From Solanum dulcamara (taxonomy: Eukaryota > Streptophyta > Magnoliopsida > Solanales > Solanaceae), in NCBI RefSeq assembly GCF_947179165.1, contig NC_077244.1:71036144-71100143 (forward strand): a stretch of DNA of 64,000 nt, given 5' to 3'. Position numbers and translations under genes: made by a program. Position 1 is the stretch's first letter; every line of letters begins with the position of its first letter. Below the pieces are notes generated by a model that worked only from the letters and a program-made list of their open reading frames with translations, made no database searches and was not told where the DNA came from. Shown in pieces: positions 1 to 13,800 of the stretch.

Positions 1-917
1 ACAACTCCATTTTTTAAAAATGAATAAAAGGAAATAATTAGATACTTATGACTTTTCATGCTGGTAGTGTTGTTTATTTATGACACTAGCTTTACTTTAT
101 ATGATATTATATATACTTAAGAATTTTGCCAATAAAATTATAGGAATATAAAACCTATCTTGGATGGGAAGTAATTGAAAGCCTATTTTTTTTTATTTTC
201 TTTTTGTTGCTTTAAATGATCGAAATTCTATTGCAAGTGTGATGACAAATTGTGACTATAAAAGCTAGTATATTAGCATTGATAACATGTATTTTTTGAA
301 TTAAAGTACTGTTATTTCAAATTAAAATATTCATTCAATTATTGTAACTAACCTCTTTCTTTAATATATTTAATTAATTAATTTTGTTTACCATAATTTG
401 AGTAGGATATATATAAGGTAAAAATATTGTTTTTAAAGTCTTAAATGTTAGGACTTTTAATATAGTTCACATATGGTAAGATTTAAGAAGCAAAGTTCTA
501 GTCAATTTTAAAGTACTAAATATTAGGAGTTCTTACCTATTACAAACAAGTAAAGATTTAATATCTATAACTTTAATTAATTTCAAAGTCCTAAATATTT
601 TTTTATTAAGATTATAATAAGTAAATGACAATTATTTGAGGAAAATAGTAAATGACAGTTTTGTCTATTGTAAAGCCTTTTAGTGAAGGATAAAAAGTTC
701 AATCAATATTTCCAAGGATTTTCATGCTTTTAAAATTGACTAGTGGATAAGAGTTCACAATGAACTTTGTTTAATAATCCCATTATTTGAGTGATGGAAT
801 ATATATTAGCCTTAGGAATGAAGTAGTGGCACCACTAAGTTAAAATTATTCCTGCCATCTTCCTTTACTTCCACGTGGAAGTGGTGTTGTCAACCACACT
901 TTTTCTTATTTAATCAC
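1..917. other. AT-rich intergenic stretch, nothing recognised
   Basis: Very AT-rich sequence with many short homopolymers and no supported ORF, RNA gene or clear repeat boundary. It ends where LINE-derived coding similarity begins. Confidence 0.6.
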
Positions 918-1925
918 TCTGGAATCTAAAAGGTTCCGATTGAGCAGTACCAAAGTAGAATATTTGAAGTGCAAATTCAGTGATATCATGAGACAGACGT
1001 GGAAGTGAAGCTTGACACACAGACTATCCCAAGAAGATAGTTTCAACTATCTTGGGGCTATAATTCAGGGAAGTGGGGACATCGACGAAGATGCCACACA
1101 TCATATTGGTGCGACCTACTTGAGGTGGAAGCTTGCCTCTAGAGTTTTGTGTGACATAAAGGTACCACTTAAGCTTAAAGGCAATTTCTACAAAGTGTGT
1201 TCGACCGACTCTGTTATGTAGGACATAGTGTTGGCTAGTCAAGAACTCCCATGTTCAGAAGGTGTATGTTGCGGAGATGAGGATATTGAGATGGATGTGT
1301 GGGCATACTAAGAGTGATAAAGTTAGGAGTGAGGATATCTAAGCAAAGGTGGGAGTGACCTCAGTGGTGAACAAGATGAGGAAAGCGAGGTTGAGATGGT
1401 TTGGGCATGTGAAGATGAGAGGCGTAGATGCTCCAGTAAGGAGGTGCGAGAGGTTGGATAAAGCGGGTGCGAGGAGAGATAGAGGTAGGCCGAAAAAATA
1501 TTGTGAGAGGTCATTCGTGATATGGCACAACTCCACTTTACTGAGGATATTACCTTAGATAGGAGGGTGTGAAGGTCGCAGATTATGGTAGAAGGTTAAT
1601 AGGTAGTGGAGTGTTTTCTTGCTTTTCGAAGGGTGTCTGTCGTCGTTGTAGCTTTATTCTTGTAGTGTCTTGCTTTTGCTTTTTACCACTATCTATTTAT
1701 GTTGTTTCGATTATTGCATGATTTTGCTGCTGTTTTCGTTTTCGTAGTAGTTGCTATATTTTTTGCTCTGTCATTTTTTCTTGTCATACTCACTCTGATT
1801 GTTGTACTCGAGTCGAGGGTATTTTGAAAATAGCCTATCTACTTCCACGAGGTAGTGGTAAGGTCTGCCTGTAGTTTACCCTCCCCAGACTCCACTTGTG
1901 GGATTTCACTGGGTATGTTATCGTA
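918..1925 (+). mobile_element. Decayed RTE-type LINE, 3' part of reverse transcriptase and 3' tail
   Basis: The conceptual translation across several frames (about 918-1570) matches the C-terminal part of a plant non-LTR reverse transcriptase. It includes a [15 protein letters not shown] segment, an [15 protein letters not shown] segment and an [10 protein letters not shown] segment. Stops and frame changes break it, so it is dead. The 3' end (about 1830-1920), with an 'aggtagtggtaaggtctg' stretch and a 'ctccacttgtggg' stretch, is nearly the same as the 3' end of the LINE copy at 12360-12890, which places both in one family. No (TTG)n tail or target-site duplication survives here. Confidence 0.75.
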
Positions 1926-1934
1926 CTGACTTTT

Positions 1935-2347
1935 GGATGGGGTCCATGTCACGTATGTACTTGGGTGTTGCGTTGGTCCGTAGTAAAACACATAACTTTT
2001 TAACCTGAACTCGGATGACGATCGTTTGTTTTGCTAGATACTAGACTCAAAGACCTTTAATTTGATATGTTGTAGACCTTCTAACTCCTTATAGATCGGA
2101 AGATATTCTCGTTCCAAGTCAGGCCATATACGGGATTATTTGAAATACTCTGACATAGCGAAACCTTCAACTTGAAATTTTGTTTCAAGGCTCCCTTTGG
2201 CTTCTAACTTTGGTCTAATTCTTCAGATGACTTAACATAAGTGTTTCTTGGTATGATTACCCATTTGCAACTTTATTCTCTCTTTCACATTGATTCGTTG
2301 GCGTTTACGAGTCGCACATGTATTTTAAGTTACGGGGTATTACAACA
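1935..2347 (+). repeat. Possible gypsy LTR fragment (3' end)
   Basis: This non-coding stretch ends in 'ttacggggtattaca', which resembles the 3' terminus of long gypsy LTRs common in nightshades. No partner LTR or target-site duplication was found, so the assignment rests on that terminus and on general texture only. Confidence 0.3.
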
Positions 2348-2419
2348 ATGTCAGCTCTATACTTAGTGTAAATGACACTCCTCCATAGAGCTTTAGTTTC
2401 ATGGTTTAACTTCCACAAT

Positions 2420-2640
2420 CAGTTAGTCGTGTAAGCTTCTGTTGTGTTGCCTTAGGTTCTTGATTCCCAGTCCTCCATCTTTTCTGCCTGTAGTGAATTT
2501 GGTCCATTTGACTAGTTGGAATGTTGTTTTCTCTTTGTTGCCCTGCCATATAAAGTTTCTTCTTAGCTGCTCCAATATCTTCTTGATCTTTGCTGGCAAG
2601 GATAACTGGGACATAACTTAGGTTGGCTGGGAATCCAACA
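2420..2640 (-). mobile_element. L1-type LINE fragment
   Basis: On the minus strand 2423-2614 encodes a piece resembling the region after the reverse transcriptase domain of plant L1 LINEs. It has an LPAKIKKILEQLRRNFIWQG segment followed by GGLGIKNLRQHNRSL. Only about 64 codons remain; neither end of the element is present. Confidence 0.7.
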
Positions 2641-3835
2641 CACTGTTAATTTTGAGTACTAGGAATCCAAAATTGGCTGAGTAATTGGAGGTAGAAATCA
2701 ACTTTGTAATTGGAGTGATCTGTGTTTCGTTGCAATTACATTTTACAATGTTCAGTGTGAGATGTTGGAATTAATTTTGTCATTATTGGATATTTGATGA
2801 TGAAATTTGTAACATTGATTGCAATTTTGATATAATGAGTAAGAATTTTATATATTTAAGGTAATTCTGTATTTTCTATAAATTCTACGTTTCACCTCGA
2901 AGATGTGTGTACTGTGCTTCTTGCTTAAAGTCCTGCAAGGCTTGTCTTTTTTTTTTTTTGCGTGCTTTCCCCCCTTTTGAAATACTGTTTAGCCTCTCAA
3001 AAGATCCTCATGAACCACAAGCTTTACAGATCCACTGCAATCAAGATATACTTTTAGTGTTATGTTTATTGTAAATAATTAGTTGACCGAGATCTCACGT
3101 CGGCAATGCGTTGTGAGTCCAAAGATCAGAGTTATTCCTTAGACATAGTCAGGGCTAAAGGCCAAGCATGACTCTCTTTTAGTGGTAAATTTACTAATAA
3201 GTGGTGGATAACATCTACTGATCAAAAACAAGGTTCATCTCTTGCTGACAATTGTTCCATATTTTTATATAGAAACAGTTGTAATATGCATTTAGAGCGT
3301 CTACCAACAGAAGAGAAAACTTTGCCCCTTCACAATTAATTTAGCAATGTGGCAAAAGGTTGCTGTGATTACCTTACAGTATTACGAACAATCAAATAGA
3401 GTTTGGTGCAATAAAATTTTGGTGGTTTAGAAATGTTCAAACTCTTGCAGATTAAGCATGAGTGAGGCCAAATATGTGATTATAGTTGAGGATAGATAAA
3501 GAATGAATTTTTGGGTTTTGGATGAGGTGGTAGTACCATGTAGTAGGAAGGATATTTATTGATATGAGAATGCTGACCCGCTGATGGAATGCTGTACAGT
3601 GGTCACTTTTACAGTTGCATGTTGTTGAGTTGTTGAGATTATCTGCCCTTGGTAAATAAGAAAACAGTATGACGAGTAAGGTTTTAATTATTGATCAGCG
3701 CGATAGCTTTTTAATTTGATCATAGATTGCATAAGGACAATATGAGGTTATATCAGAAGTTCTCCTTGACTGATGCAAGCCAAAGAAAAGGCTTTCTTAA
3801 GTCAAAAGTGCTAAAAGGACGAGAAGACTTAGGGC
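2641..3835. other. Intergenic sequence, nothing recognised
   Basis: There is no supported gene. A poly-T run lies near 2948-2959. Otherwise this is unremarkable AT-rich sequence between two LINE remnants. Confidence 0.5.
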
Positions 3836-4115
3836 TTGCAACATGATTCTGCTTGCTTTAATGTGGGTTGTTTGGAGAGAGAGAAATAGGAGAGCTTTTG
3901 AAGGAGTATAGTCGAGTTTCTCTCAGTTGAAGAGTAGTCCCAGATCTCTCATTTTCTTTTGGTGTAAACATACAGTTCCCAGTTGTATAGTGAGTTTGTA
4001 GAGAATCATGTTTTGTAGATTCTTTACTTTTTGGTATACCCCTTGTATACGGCCAGTTTGGCCATGTTTATGAATGAATATACTAATACTTTAACTGGAT
4101 CAAAAAAAAAAAAGT
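3836..4115 (+). mobile_element. L1-type LINE 3' end with poly(A) tail
   Basis: Translation gives an MWVVWRERNRRAFEG segment, which resembles the extreme C-terminal domain of plant L1 LINE ORF2. It is followed by a non-coding tail with 'gtatacggccagtttggcc' and 'gaatgaatatac', and then a run of about a dozen A at roughly 4102-4113. The 5' end is truncated and I could not match a target-site duplication. Confidence 0.7.
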
Positions 4116-4829
4116 CCGATGTTACTCATTCTTGAGAAAATTTGCAGATACAGTGTAGTTGTTGCATGTATCCCCCACCCCATCCCCTTCTTTTAGTGGA
4201 GGAAACAAGTGTGGTATGCACCAACCTTTAATATGGTTTGAGATTTTGAATTGCCTCGAAGTCTTGGCAATTTTATCAAACACTCGTTATCACGGATCCG
4301 TTTTGTTCACTCTTTATGGCCATTGCCGGTCTTTCTTTTGTCTATGTCATGTCAACTTGGTCCACCACAGGCTCTCTAATGTGATTATTGACTGAGGAAA
4401 AAGTGAGAGCTTGAATGTCGTTGATAATCAACATCTATTAGTCATTGATTGTGCATTTTACGGATTCTCTGTTTCTCCATGTTTATACAACTTTTCGTTG
4501 TGTATTGAAATAGTTCCATCAAACTAGGTGTGAATCTTCAACTATTACCGTAGACCGCTTCTTTGTCATCTCAGGTAATATCTATTGCCACTTAACAGAA
4601 TATGTCTCTTCTTTCACCTAACTGAACTTGGATGAATGTCTTGCAGGTGTTTGCAGTTGTTTGAGAAGGCAGCTGATTCTTAGCTTCTAAGAATAGTAGT
4701 CCCATGTTTAAGTTCTGGATTTTACATTGCAATGCCAGATAGCAAAAAAGTTGTTTTTATTGATATCTTGCTATGTTAGTAATTGCATAGCGACATTTAA
4801 CAATCAAAGGTTTTGGACTTAAATTATCT
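4116..4829 (+). other. Upstream region and probable 5'UTR of the large gene that follows
   Basis: No independent gene is supported. A candidate splice acceptor ('gtcttgcag', ending at 4648) lies 180 bp before the start codon, so an intron in the 5'UTR is possible. Promoter elements could not be placed. Confidence 0.35.
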
Positions 4830-7800
4830 ATGCCTGGCAATGAAGTCAGAGATAGGGTTCACAACTTTTTTGCACAAGACAGTTTGTCACAAGGACAACA
4901 TCATTCCCCTGTAGTGGATGGGAATTTGCCTGCTCTAAGTAACATTTTGGGGGTTGGAAGCCAGAAGCAGACAGGTGGACTGAGTTCCAACGCATACAAC
5001 TTACAGAACTCTGGTAATTTGATATGTTGTATAAACTTTATTTGGTAGCCAAGTAGCTTGTTGGACAATTTTCTTATTTTCCTTTGTTTGCAGATACCAC
5101 TAGAGGACATAGCAGTTATCCATTTAATGTGCAGCGTGGCTTGGATTCTGCACAATCAACTCAATGGGCTGAGTTTGCTAAAGGTCAGCAGCCAAACTTG
5201 AATGGAATCATGTATGGTAATCAGAACTACCAGACAAGGCAGGATGAATCAAGTTTTTCGACCGTGAATACAGGTTCTAATCAATGTAATCCAGCCTCAG
5301 GGGGCTCATTTTTTCATGAATTGCAGCGAGGGGCGGGTCTTGAACAGCAGGCAAGAGGACTAGTTAGGTCAGATCCTTCTGGGAGTCCTGCTAGTTTGGA
5401 TCTTTTTGGTGGTCAGCAAATGAACTGTCAGCAATCAAACATGCTGCAATCTTTGCAACGGCAGCAGTCTAGGCTTAATGAAATGCAGCAACTGCAACAG
5501 CAAGTCATGTTCGTGAAGATGCAAGAACTTCAGAGGCAACAGCAACTAGATGCCAGTCCACAAGATCTATTAAATCAGGTTCCCCCCGTTCCTAAGGTGG
5601 CATCTAGTAACCATTCTCCCGCTTCTATTAATGGCACCAATAATTCCGGTGCAGTAAATTTTTCACTGGCAACTGAGCTTGGCAACACAAATTGGTTGCA
5701 ACATGGTTCTCCAGTCCTTCAAGGGTCCACAAATGGATTCAATCCCACCAATTATGAACAAGCACAACATTTGATGGGTTTGATTCCTCAAAACATTGAT
5801 CAGTCCCTATATGGAATTCCTGTTGCCAATTCAAGAGGAAGCCTGAGCCAACTTCCGCAGGTGGGAACAAAGAAGCCTACAGTACAGCCAATGCCAACCT
5901 TTACTGGTTCATTTCCGGTTAATGAGTGTGCTGAATTGTCAGATCAAGTCAGTGGGCAGGATGGGACTTCCATTCATAGACAGAGTTTGCAAGGTGAACG
6001 CTTTTTTGGTCACACTAGTCAAGCTCTATCTAATGCTGTAAATACTGAGAACCTTCAGCAAGCAAATAATGTGCAAAAAGGTTCAGCTCTCCAGGATTTC
6101 TGCAGCAGACTGGATGTAACCATTCACGCAGAGACCTCACTGGAGAAAGTTGCGACGCAAGCTTCTTCACCACAGAATGAAGTTGGTTTAGATCCTACAG
6201 AAGAAAGAATTTTGTTTGGTTCAGACAGCAGTATATGGGGATCCTTTTCCAAGAGGCCTAATAGGAATGAGGAAGGTGTTAATCTGTTTGACAGTACAGG
6301 ATTGCTAACTGGATCTCCTTCTATCCAATGTGGTACTTGGAGTGCTCTTATGCAGTCTGCTGTTGCAGAAACTTCGAGCAGTGATATTTGTCCGCAGGAG
6401 GAATGTAGTGGTTTGAATTTTTACAGTGCTGAAATTCCTTCAGGGAATCAGAATCTGATGTATAAAAGTGAGAGACATAAATCATCTTCTGCTGAAGACA
6501 AGTTGTCCCTAGAACCATCCTTGAATTCTTTTTCTGCTCAGCCATCTGATAGCACCAATATGAATAACAGCTGCCACAGCGTCCAGGGGCACAGGTTTCC
6601 ATATGAGCAAGGTCAGAATCTGCAAGTAAATTCTCAAAGACCTATTCAGTCATCACATGGAGGAAGCAAGTGGTCAGATTTCGGTCCACTGCAGACGTCA
6701 GTTGCTGAAGCAAGCCAGATATTTAGCAATACTTCACATCCTCTTGACACAGAAATGATTTCTAGAAGGGGTTCTAGTTCTTTGACACCTGAGCTTGGTG
6801 GAGCTAGACAACCATGGATGAAATCAGCTAGTTGGGGTGTTCTTGGGTCAGCAGTACCCTCTGGAGATGCAGCTTTTAGTATTCTGAGTGAGAACTCATC
6901 AAATCGTTTGCAGGACAACAATCAGAAGAAATTCATCCAAGATGAAGTCTTTCATGGTGGCGTGGCATTGAAATCTTGTCCACGCGGTAATTCTGCAGTT
7001 GATATGGAGCATGCGGGATCATCTATGGCTAGTCCGCTGGGGAATTCAGAGGTTTTTGGCTCATATCACTCTGCCACAACTCCAAACTCAAGTACCATGA
7101 AGTGCTCATCACCTTGCGTTGATGATAAAGAGTTCACAGTGCATGAGATGGAGAACAGTGATAAGAAGGATAATTCAAATGACAGCTCTCACTCTAATCT
7201 ACATCCTCATTCTTCCGCTGGTGGGCTTAGGGAAAATGCTTTATCAGATGCCAGCGATTCAAGGTATCTTGTCATGGGGAAGAATAAGTTGTCTGATCAG
7301 GGTGGTCGGAAAAATTCTTGGCCTCCAAAGTTTCAGTATCATCCCTTGGGAAACTTGGATGAGTATGCTGATCCTTCTCGTAGGATGGAACAATCTACTC
7401 ATTCTCAGTCTATAATGCAGCACAATCCCCAGCATGGCCAGTCAAAAGTTTTTAGTCAGGTTCCTCACAGTCAGGTAGAACTGGAGAAGGTGATATATGT
7501 GCTAATGTAGTATATTTTTGAAGAGCCCTATATCCTTGATCAACAATAAGAGGCTAATGTTCTTTGATCTACAGGGGCAGTTGCATGATGTTTTGATGGA
7601 AGGCTCTAGTGAGGTGCATTGTCAAAGCAGGTTTCCTGGTGGTGTATCTAATATTCCTGGGCTCTTCAACAGATCTCTTGACTTACATTCACCTAATAAA
7701 ATTGCAGAATCTAGGTAGTCAATTTCCTGATTCTCATAACTATTAACAAGTACATTTTGATAGATCCTGTACGATTTAGATGTTCTTTTTTACATATCTT

Positions 7801-10800
7801 TACATGTATCTTAAAACCTCGTTGACGGTCAAGTTGAGCTGTATAAAGTACTTTCTGGTACCTTCTTTTTCTGGCTTCAATGCTGACTGTTTCTTTTCTT
7901 GCAGTCCAAACATGCTACAGCTTATTCAGAAGGTGGACCAGTCGAGAGAGTGTGGCTCTGTGTCAGAGTTAGGTCATTCTGAAAAAAAAGTATCATCTAA
8001 GATGCCTGAAGCAGAGGATTCTGATGAGTCTGTTGGTCATCACCTGAGGAGTCAGTCTGCTGCCTCTCAAGGCTTTGGTCTACAACTTGGCCCTCCATCC
8101 CGACGTGCATCAGTCCGAAACCAGTCTTTGACATCTCAGAGCTCTATCCAAGCTGTTAGCTCTTCACATTCAAGTCATGCTGCTGTTGACACTGGTGAGA
8201 AGAATCAAGGACCGATGCAACCCCCTCATCAGGCTCGATCCTTACTTTCACCTTCTGATCTATCCCAGGAAGGATTGAAGAATATAGGATTTGGTATTTC
8301 AGGAAGTACCAATAATGTAACTTCTATGTATGGAATGCCCGGAAACCTTTCTCCAGCATTTGATTCTCATTCTGGTTTTCCCTATATGGGAGGTCAGCTT
8401 AAAATTCCAAATGTGGCCAGGACTACTGCACAACTCTCAACAAATCAATCCATTAGTGTATCATCTGATAAACATGCTTCCTGTCATACAAAGAAAGGCG
8501 ACTCTTGCAGTGGATCTGCAAATGGTCTATCTGTGGAGGCTTCCTTGCAGGCTGGGGCTGACAATACACAAGATAAGCCTATCCTTCCCGCAGACAAGTC
8601 TCAATTAAGTAACATCAATGGTACAGTGGAAAGTATCCTTACCAATCAAGTTACATCCCAAGAGCCAGTATCAGTTTCTCAGGCATTAGGGTCTGGCATC
8701 AGTCAGCAGGGTACGTCTTCAAAAGTGTTATCCGGTATGTGGGCTACTTTTCCACCACCTCAGCAACCTTTTGGTTCTCAGTATGGCAAGGATCCTTCTC
8801 ATATTTCCCTATCACATCAATTGAATATTGTGGAGTCATCATTATCTGCTCCTGAGAGGCAAAGTGATCAGTACTTGAATAGAGGTAATTTCACATCCCA
8901 GATTGGTACTAGCTCAGTGAATTCCCCGGTTTCTTCTGAAGGGGAAGAACAGCAACCAAAGGAAAGCCATACTCAGCAGATACCAGTGAGAAATGTTGAC
9001 CTCATCCAGAAGATGAATGATTCACAGGGTAGAGAACCTTTTATCAAGTATATCTTGGGTGGATCTCCTGCAAATTCTGCATCTATGCAGAGAGATATTG
9101 AAGCCTTTGGCCGATCTTTGAAGCCCAAGCTTTCAAATCAGAACTATTCCCTATTAAACCAAATGCAGGCCATCAAACATGTGGAGATCGATCCAAGCAA
9201 TAAGGCCTTAAAAAGAATGAAAGTAGCAGACAGCAGGACAGGTGCTCCACAAGTTTCTTCTGGGGACCCTGAAATGTTAGGATTCTCTGGGCCAGAGGAT
9301 TTGCAAAGAACCATTTCATCTCAACAAGGGAGGAAAATGTCTCCTCAGGATGTACTTGCACTTCATCAGGATGATTCTCAGAGCAGTGGTCACAGCAATA
9401 ATACAAATTCCGTTACGCTTGAACAAACACAAAATGGTCCTCAGTTGGAACCTTCCTGGTTTAATCAGTGCAGAACCTTAAAAAATGGGCAGATGTTACA
9501 TATGTATGATGCTCGTAGAGCTGCTGCAATGAAGACAGTGGAACAACCTTTCACTATTGGGAAGTCTTCCAGTAGTTTGCTGCAAATAATGCCTGCAACT
9601 TCTGATAGAAGTACAATCGGTAATCTTGAACCAAATTCTGTCCCCAGCTTTGCTGCAATTGAGCATTTTTCTTCTTCGACATTGCCAGTGAATGTTGATC
9701 GTCAGCACCTAATTTTGAAACCCATGAAGCGGAAACGTGCTAAACCCGAAAATACTTCTTGGAATAAAGAAGTTTCAGCAGATTCATGGAGCGGTCAGAC
9801 AATCAGGTTCGTATTATGCACAACAACTTCTTTAATAAATTCTCTTGCTTTTATGTTATTTAGCTGCTGCTCTACACCTGCTTTTAGTCCCTTGTTGCCT
9901 TCATTTGGGCTGCTGTATTAGTTCAAGATTCATGCTGATGTGTTTTAACTTTCGCTTCGCAGCCTTGCAGAAAGAGAGTGGGCTAGAGCTGCTAATAGGC
10001 TTACTGAAAAGGTTAATGAACTGACTACTATAATCCTCCCGATTTCAAAATTTGGTTGCGTTACTTCTATAACAGCCTGTATTTTTCTATTTTTAGGTTA
10101 AAGAAGGCATCGGTTTTAATGAGGAAGGGGCACCAGGGTTTAAAGCTAAAAGAAGAGCTATATTGACCACTCAGCTTATGCAGCAATTACTCCCCTCTCC
10201 CTCTGCAGGAATTCTTTCTGCAGAAGCTAATGCAGAGTATGATAGTGTAGCTTACTCCATCTCTAGATTGGCATTGGGGGATGCATGCAGCATGGTCTGT
10301 TGCTCAAATGATGATCAGAGTATGCCCCGTGATGACAAAGAACTGTGAGTTCTCTAGTTGCATGAGATTATTCAATCATGTCTATTGTTTTCTTGTTCTT
10401 CTGATCCTAATGATACGTTTAATGCAATTTGTAGACTTCTCGAAGAGTGCATTACTTCTCAGAGGATTAATAAGCATTATTTTGCCAAAACTGTTGAAGA
10501 GTTACAGGGAAGAGCCAGGAGATTGGAAAGTGGTTTTTTGAGGTAATGCTTGATGTTTCATTTTCAGTTTCCATATTTTGCTCCAGTAACAATGTTTTGC
10601 TGAATACTGTTGACTGCACACGACTATAGCAGATGAGTTTCTTTACAGTTTGTTCGGATGATTGTTACCTATTGTATTGTATTATTAGAGAAAAATATTA
10701 TTAGAGGTGGCAAAAAAACAAGTATTAATTAATCTTGCAAAAGAGCAAAATTTGTGAGATGCATTGGTAAATGATATTTTAAATCGCTGAAGACGATACT

Positions 10801-13800
10801 TGAAATGAGCCAATGTCCATGTGGGTTCACATGCTATACAATTCTACAAATTATATGTCATGATGCAAGGTGAGCTGTTGGTTAATGTTAGTTATTAACT
10901 AACACCATAATTTCTTTTTTCATTGAGCTAGCTAAATTGAATTAACATTCATTATTTTTAGGAAACTTACACTTTTTTCTTAAACTTTTTGTTTTAAAGT
11001 CAAATACATTGTTTAATAGTAATACTTATGTAACTTTAACAAAATTGTGCATTCATTGATATGGATACATACTCTTAAGTTGACTACCTAAATGGGATTA
11101 ACATTCATCATTTTAAGGAACTTAAAACTTTTTTATTTAATTAAGTCTTATTTTGTAGCACAGATACATAGTTCAATATGTAAGGCTGCGTACAATAGAC
11201 CCTTGTGGTCAGGCCCTTCCCCGGACCCTGCGCATAGCGGGAGCCTTAGTGCACCGGGCTGCCCTTTTTTATACATAGTTCAATATACTTTTAAGATTTT
11301 TCAAAATTATATATTCATTAATATAGGGTACATGCGCAAAACGCATATATTAAAAAGCACGAAGGCCCTTAACGAAATGTTGTTTTTCTTTTCCACTCTT
11401 TAAAATTTGATTTCACAAATGATAAAATAGTAATTTAATTATAACCCTAATATTTAGGACTTTAAGATCAACTAAGATTTTGATATATTAAATCATTCCT
11501 TATTTGAACTAATAAGTAAGAACTCTTATTATTTAGAAATTCATAATCATGCAAGATTTTTACTTAAACAAAAAATTTCCTCAATTTTTGCTTCACATTT
11601 AATTTCCTTTTAGTTTTATTTAAGTTAGTTTCTTATGTTTGAGTTATTTATGATTTGTTTTATATTAGTTTAGTTTTGGTTTAAAATGAAGATTTGTCGA
11701 GTCCATTTCAAAAGGTCACATCGAGTCTAAAGAATGCATCTTCTAATAACCTACTAATTTGGGTATAAACACTGATATCAATAATTTTAAGTCCCTTAAG
11801 CATGTTATCTCCTAATGTGAATGTCTATTATTACTCTATTCGTATCATTACTAAACATTGCTAAATATTTTATTTTTTATAGTATCTCTCTAATTACATA
11901 AACTTTATTTAAAACATTATAAAATATTGTTGTTTGAATTATAATTTAAATTATATATCTTGACCTCAAATTAAATTTTATTGGACCTTAGATTGAGTTA
12001 TTGCTGACTTTCATGAGCTAACGTAGCCCGCTCGTTAATCACTTTCCCTGCATGGTCAACTCTTGTCGATTTAATGTATTTGAGTTAATTGTATATTTAT
12101 TCTTATAGCGGTTTGTTCATGCATTAGCGATTAATACATTATAATTTGAAAAGTTATTAGAAATATGATTAACCGAAAGACCACGGGAAGAAAGAACAAT
12201 ACACGTTGATCTTTTTTTTTCTTAGTTCGACACAATTTACCTCTTTTTCAATAGGTTCATGAGTTTATTCACCTAATTTTTAAATTTTTTAAATCAATTA
12301 AATTTTTTGCTTCAAGTCCTTTCTTATGTAGTTTATTTTACATATTAAATATCTTGTACTTGGATTTGGGGGCTATGCGGAGAGGTAGGAGTAGAACAAA
12401 AAAATATTGGGGAGAGGTGATTAGACAAGATATGGCACTACACCATATCACCGAGGACATGACCTTAGATAGAAAAGAGTGGAGGTCGCAAATTAGGGTA
12501 GAAGGCTAGTAGAGGTAGAATGGTATCTTGCCATTTGTCGATTTAGGGTGGTCGTAGGTCTAGGCGTGCCATTAGAGTTGCGGTGTTTTGTTTTGATTAC
12601 CATATTACATTTTTATCGTTATTGTCCTTGTCTTGTAAAACTTGCATCGTTTTTTTTTATCAATATGCTCTCTCTATCTCTCCCTGTATATATATATGTA
12701 TTTATTTATTTTACTTATGTATTTATTTACTTATTTATTTTTATTTATACCTGGGAATGTGTCTTTTGAGCCAAGGGTCTTTCGGAAACAACCTCTCTAT
12801 CTCAATGAGGTAGTGGTAAGGTCTGCGTACACCCTACCCTCCCTAGATCCCACTTGTGGGGTTCCACTGGGTATGTTGTTGTTGTTGTTGTATTAAATAT
12901 CTTGTACAAATTATTCTTATTTCAGTGCTGTAATATGAATAATCCTGCAAAAAATAAGGAAACCAAAAGTAGCAAAGTCTACAAGGAATAAGTTAATAAT
13001 TCGTTGTTGCTAAAGTCGGTCGACACTCCTTCAATATTCAAGGATATTTTGGTTCTCACACTTCATAACTTTTGCTTTGGTGACATATATGATTCTCATT
13101 TTAAATGTTTCTACCATTCACACTAACATTTTATTTTAGAATTTCATACTATTAGAGCTTCCATAATATGTTGGAGGATTTCTGGATGTCATTATTTCTT
13201 CTCCTTTATTTATCTAGCTATTATGTTTAACATTTTTTTCTCAATTAAATGAAGTTGAATCTATTTAGTGTCATTTTCTATTTCACTTAATTCACTTTTC
13301 TTTTATACAATCTTTTTAGTTGACGCAATACACACATGCAACACACGTACACCGAAACTAGTTGCTAAGTAAAGGTGAATTTGTTAATTATGTAGAAACT
13401 ACATTTGGTGCTAAATTTTAACGACGGATATGCAAATCAGATTTATAAAGAGCAGTTTCAGAAATTCAAGGGTTCACTTTGAACTGTGATGGCTTTTTGC
13501 TTCTGATTTAGTACATCTAAAAACATATAAAGTTGATGATAGGTCTTTAATCATGATTTCTCCCACCATTAGAAAATGAGGGCAAAGTGCTAACTGTACT
13601 TATTGGTTGGTTCCGTATAAACATGGACGTTTTATCAGGAAATCCACACTTCTGAAGTCTTTAATGTATGTCATTTGACTTGCTATTAATTCTTGGCTAT
13701 TCATTTTATCTATTGATGTTTTACATTTCCATTTATATTATATAAATATTGTCTGCCTTACTGACTTCCTTTTTACCTGAAAAAGGTATGTTAATTCTGC

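Noticed and set aside
5084..5093. Start of the 808-codon frame inside the first intron of the large gene
   Set aside because: The upstream bases are intron sequence ending in 'tttgcag'. Exon 1 (4830-5013) splices in frame and carries the family N-terminus.
12548..12896. Overlapping plus-strand ORFs rich in Tyr/Leu/Phe that look like membrane proteins
   Set aside because: They are frames of the T-rich 3' UTR of a LINE inserted in an intron, bounded by its target-site duplication.
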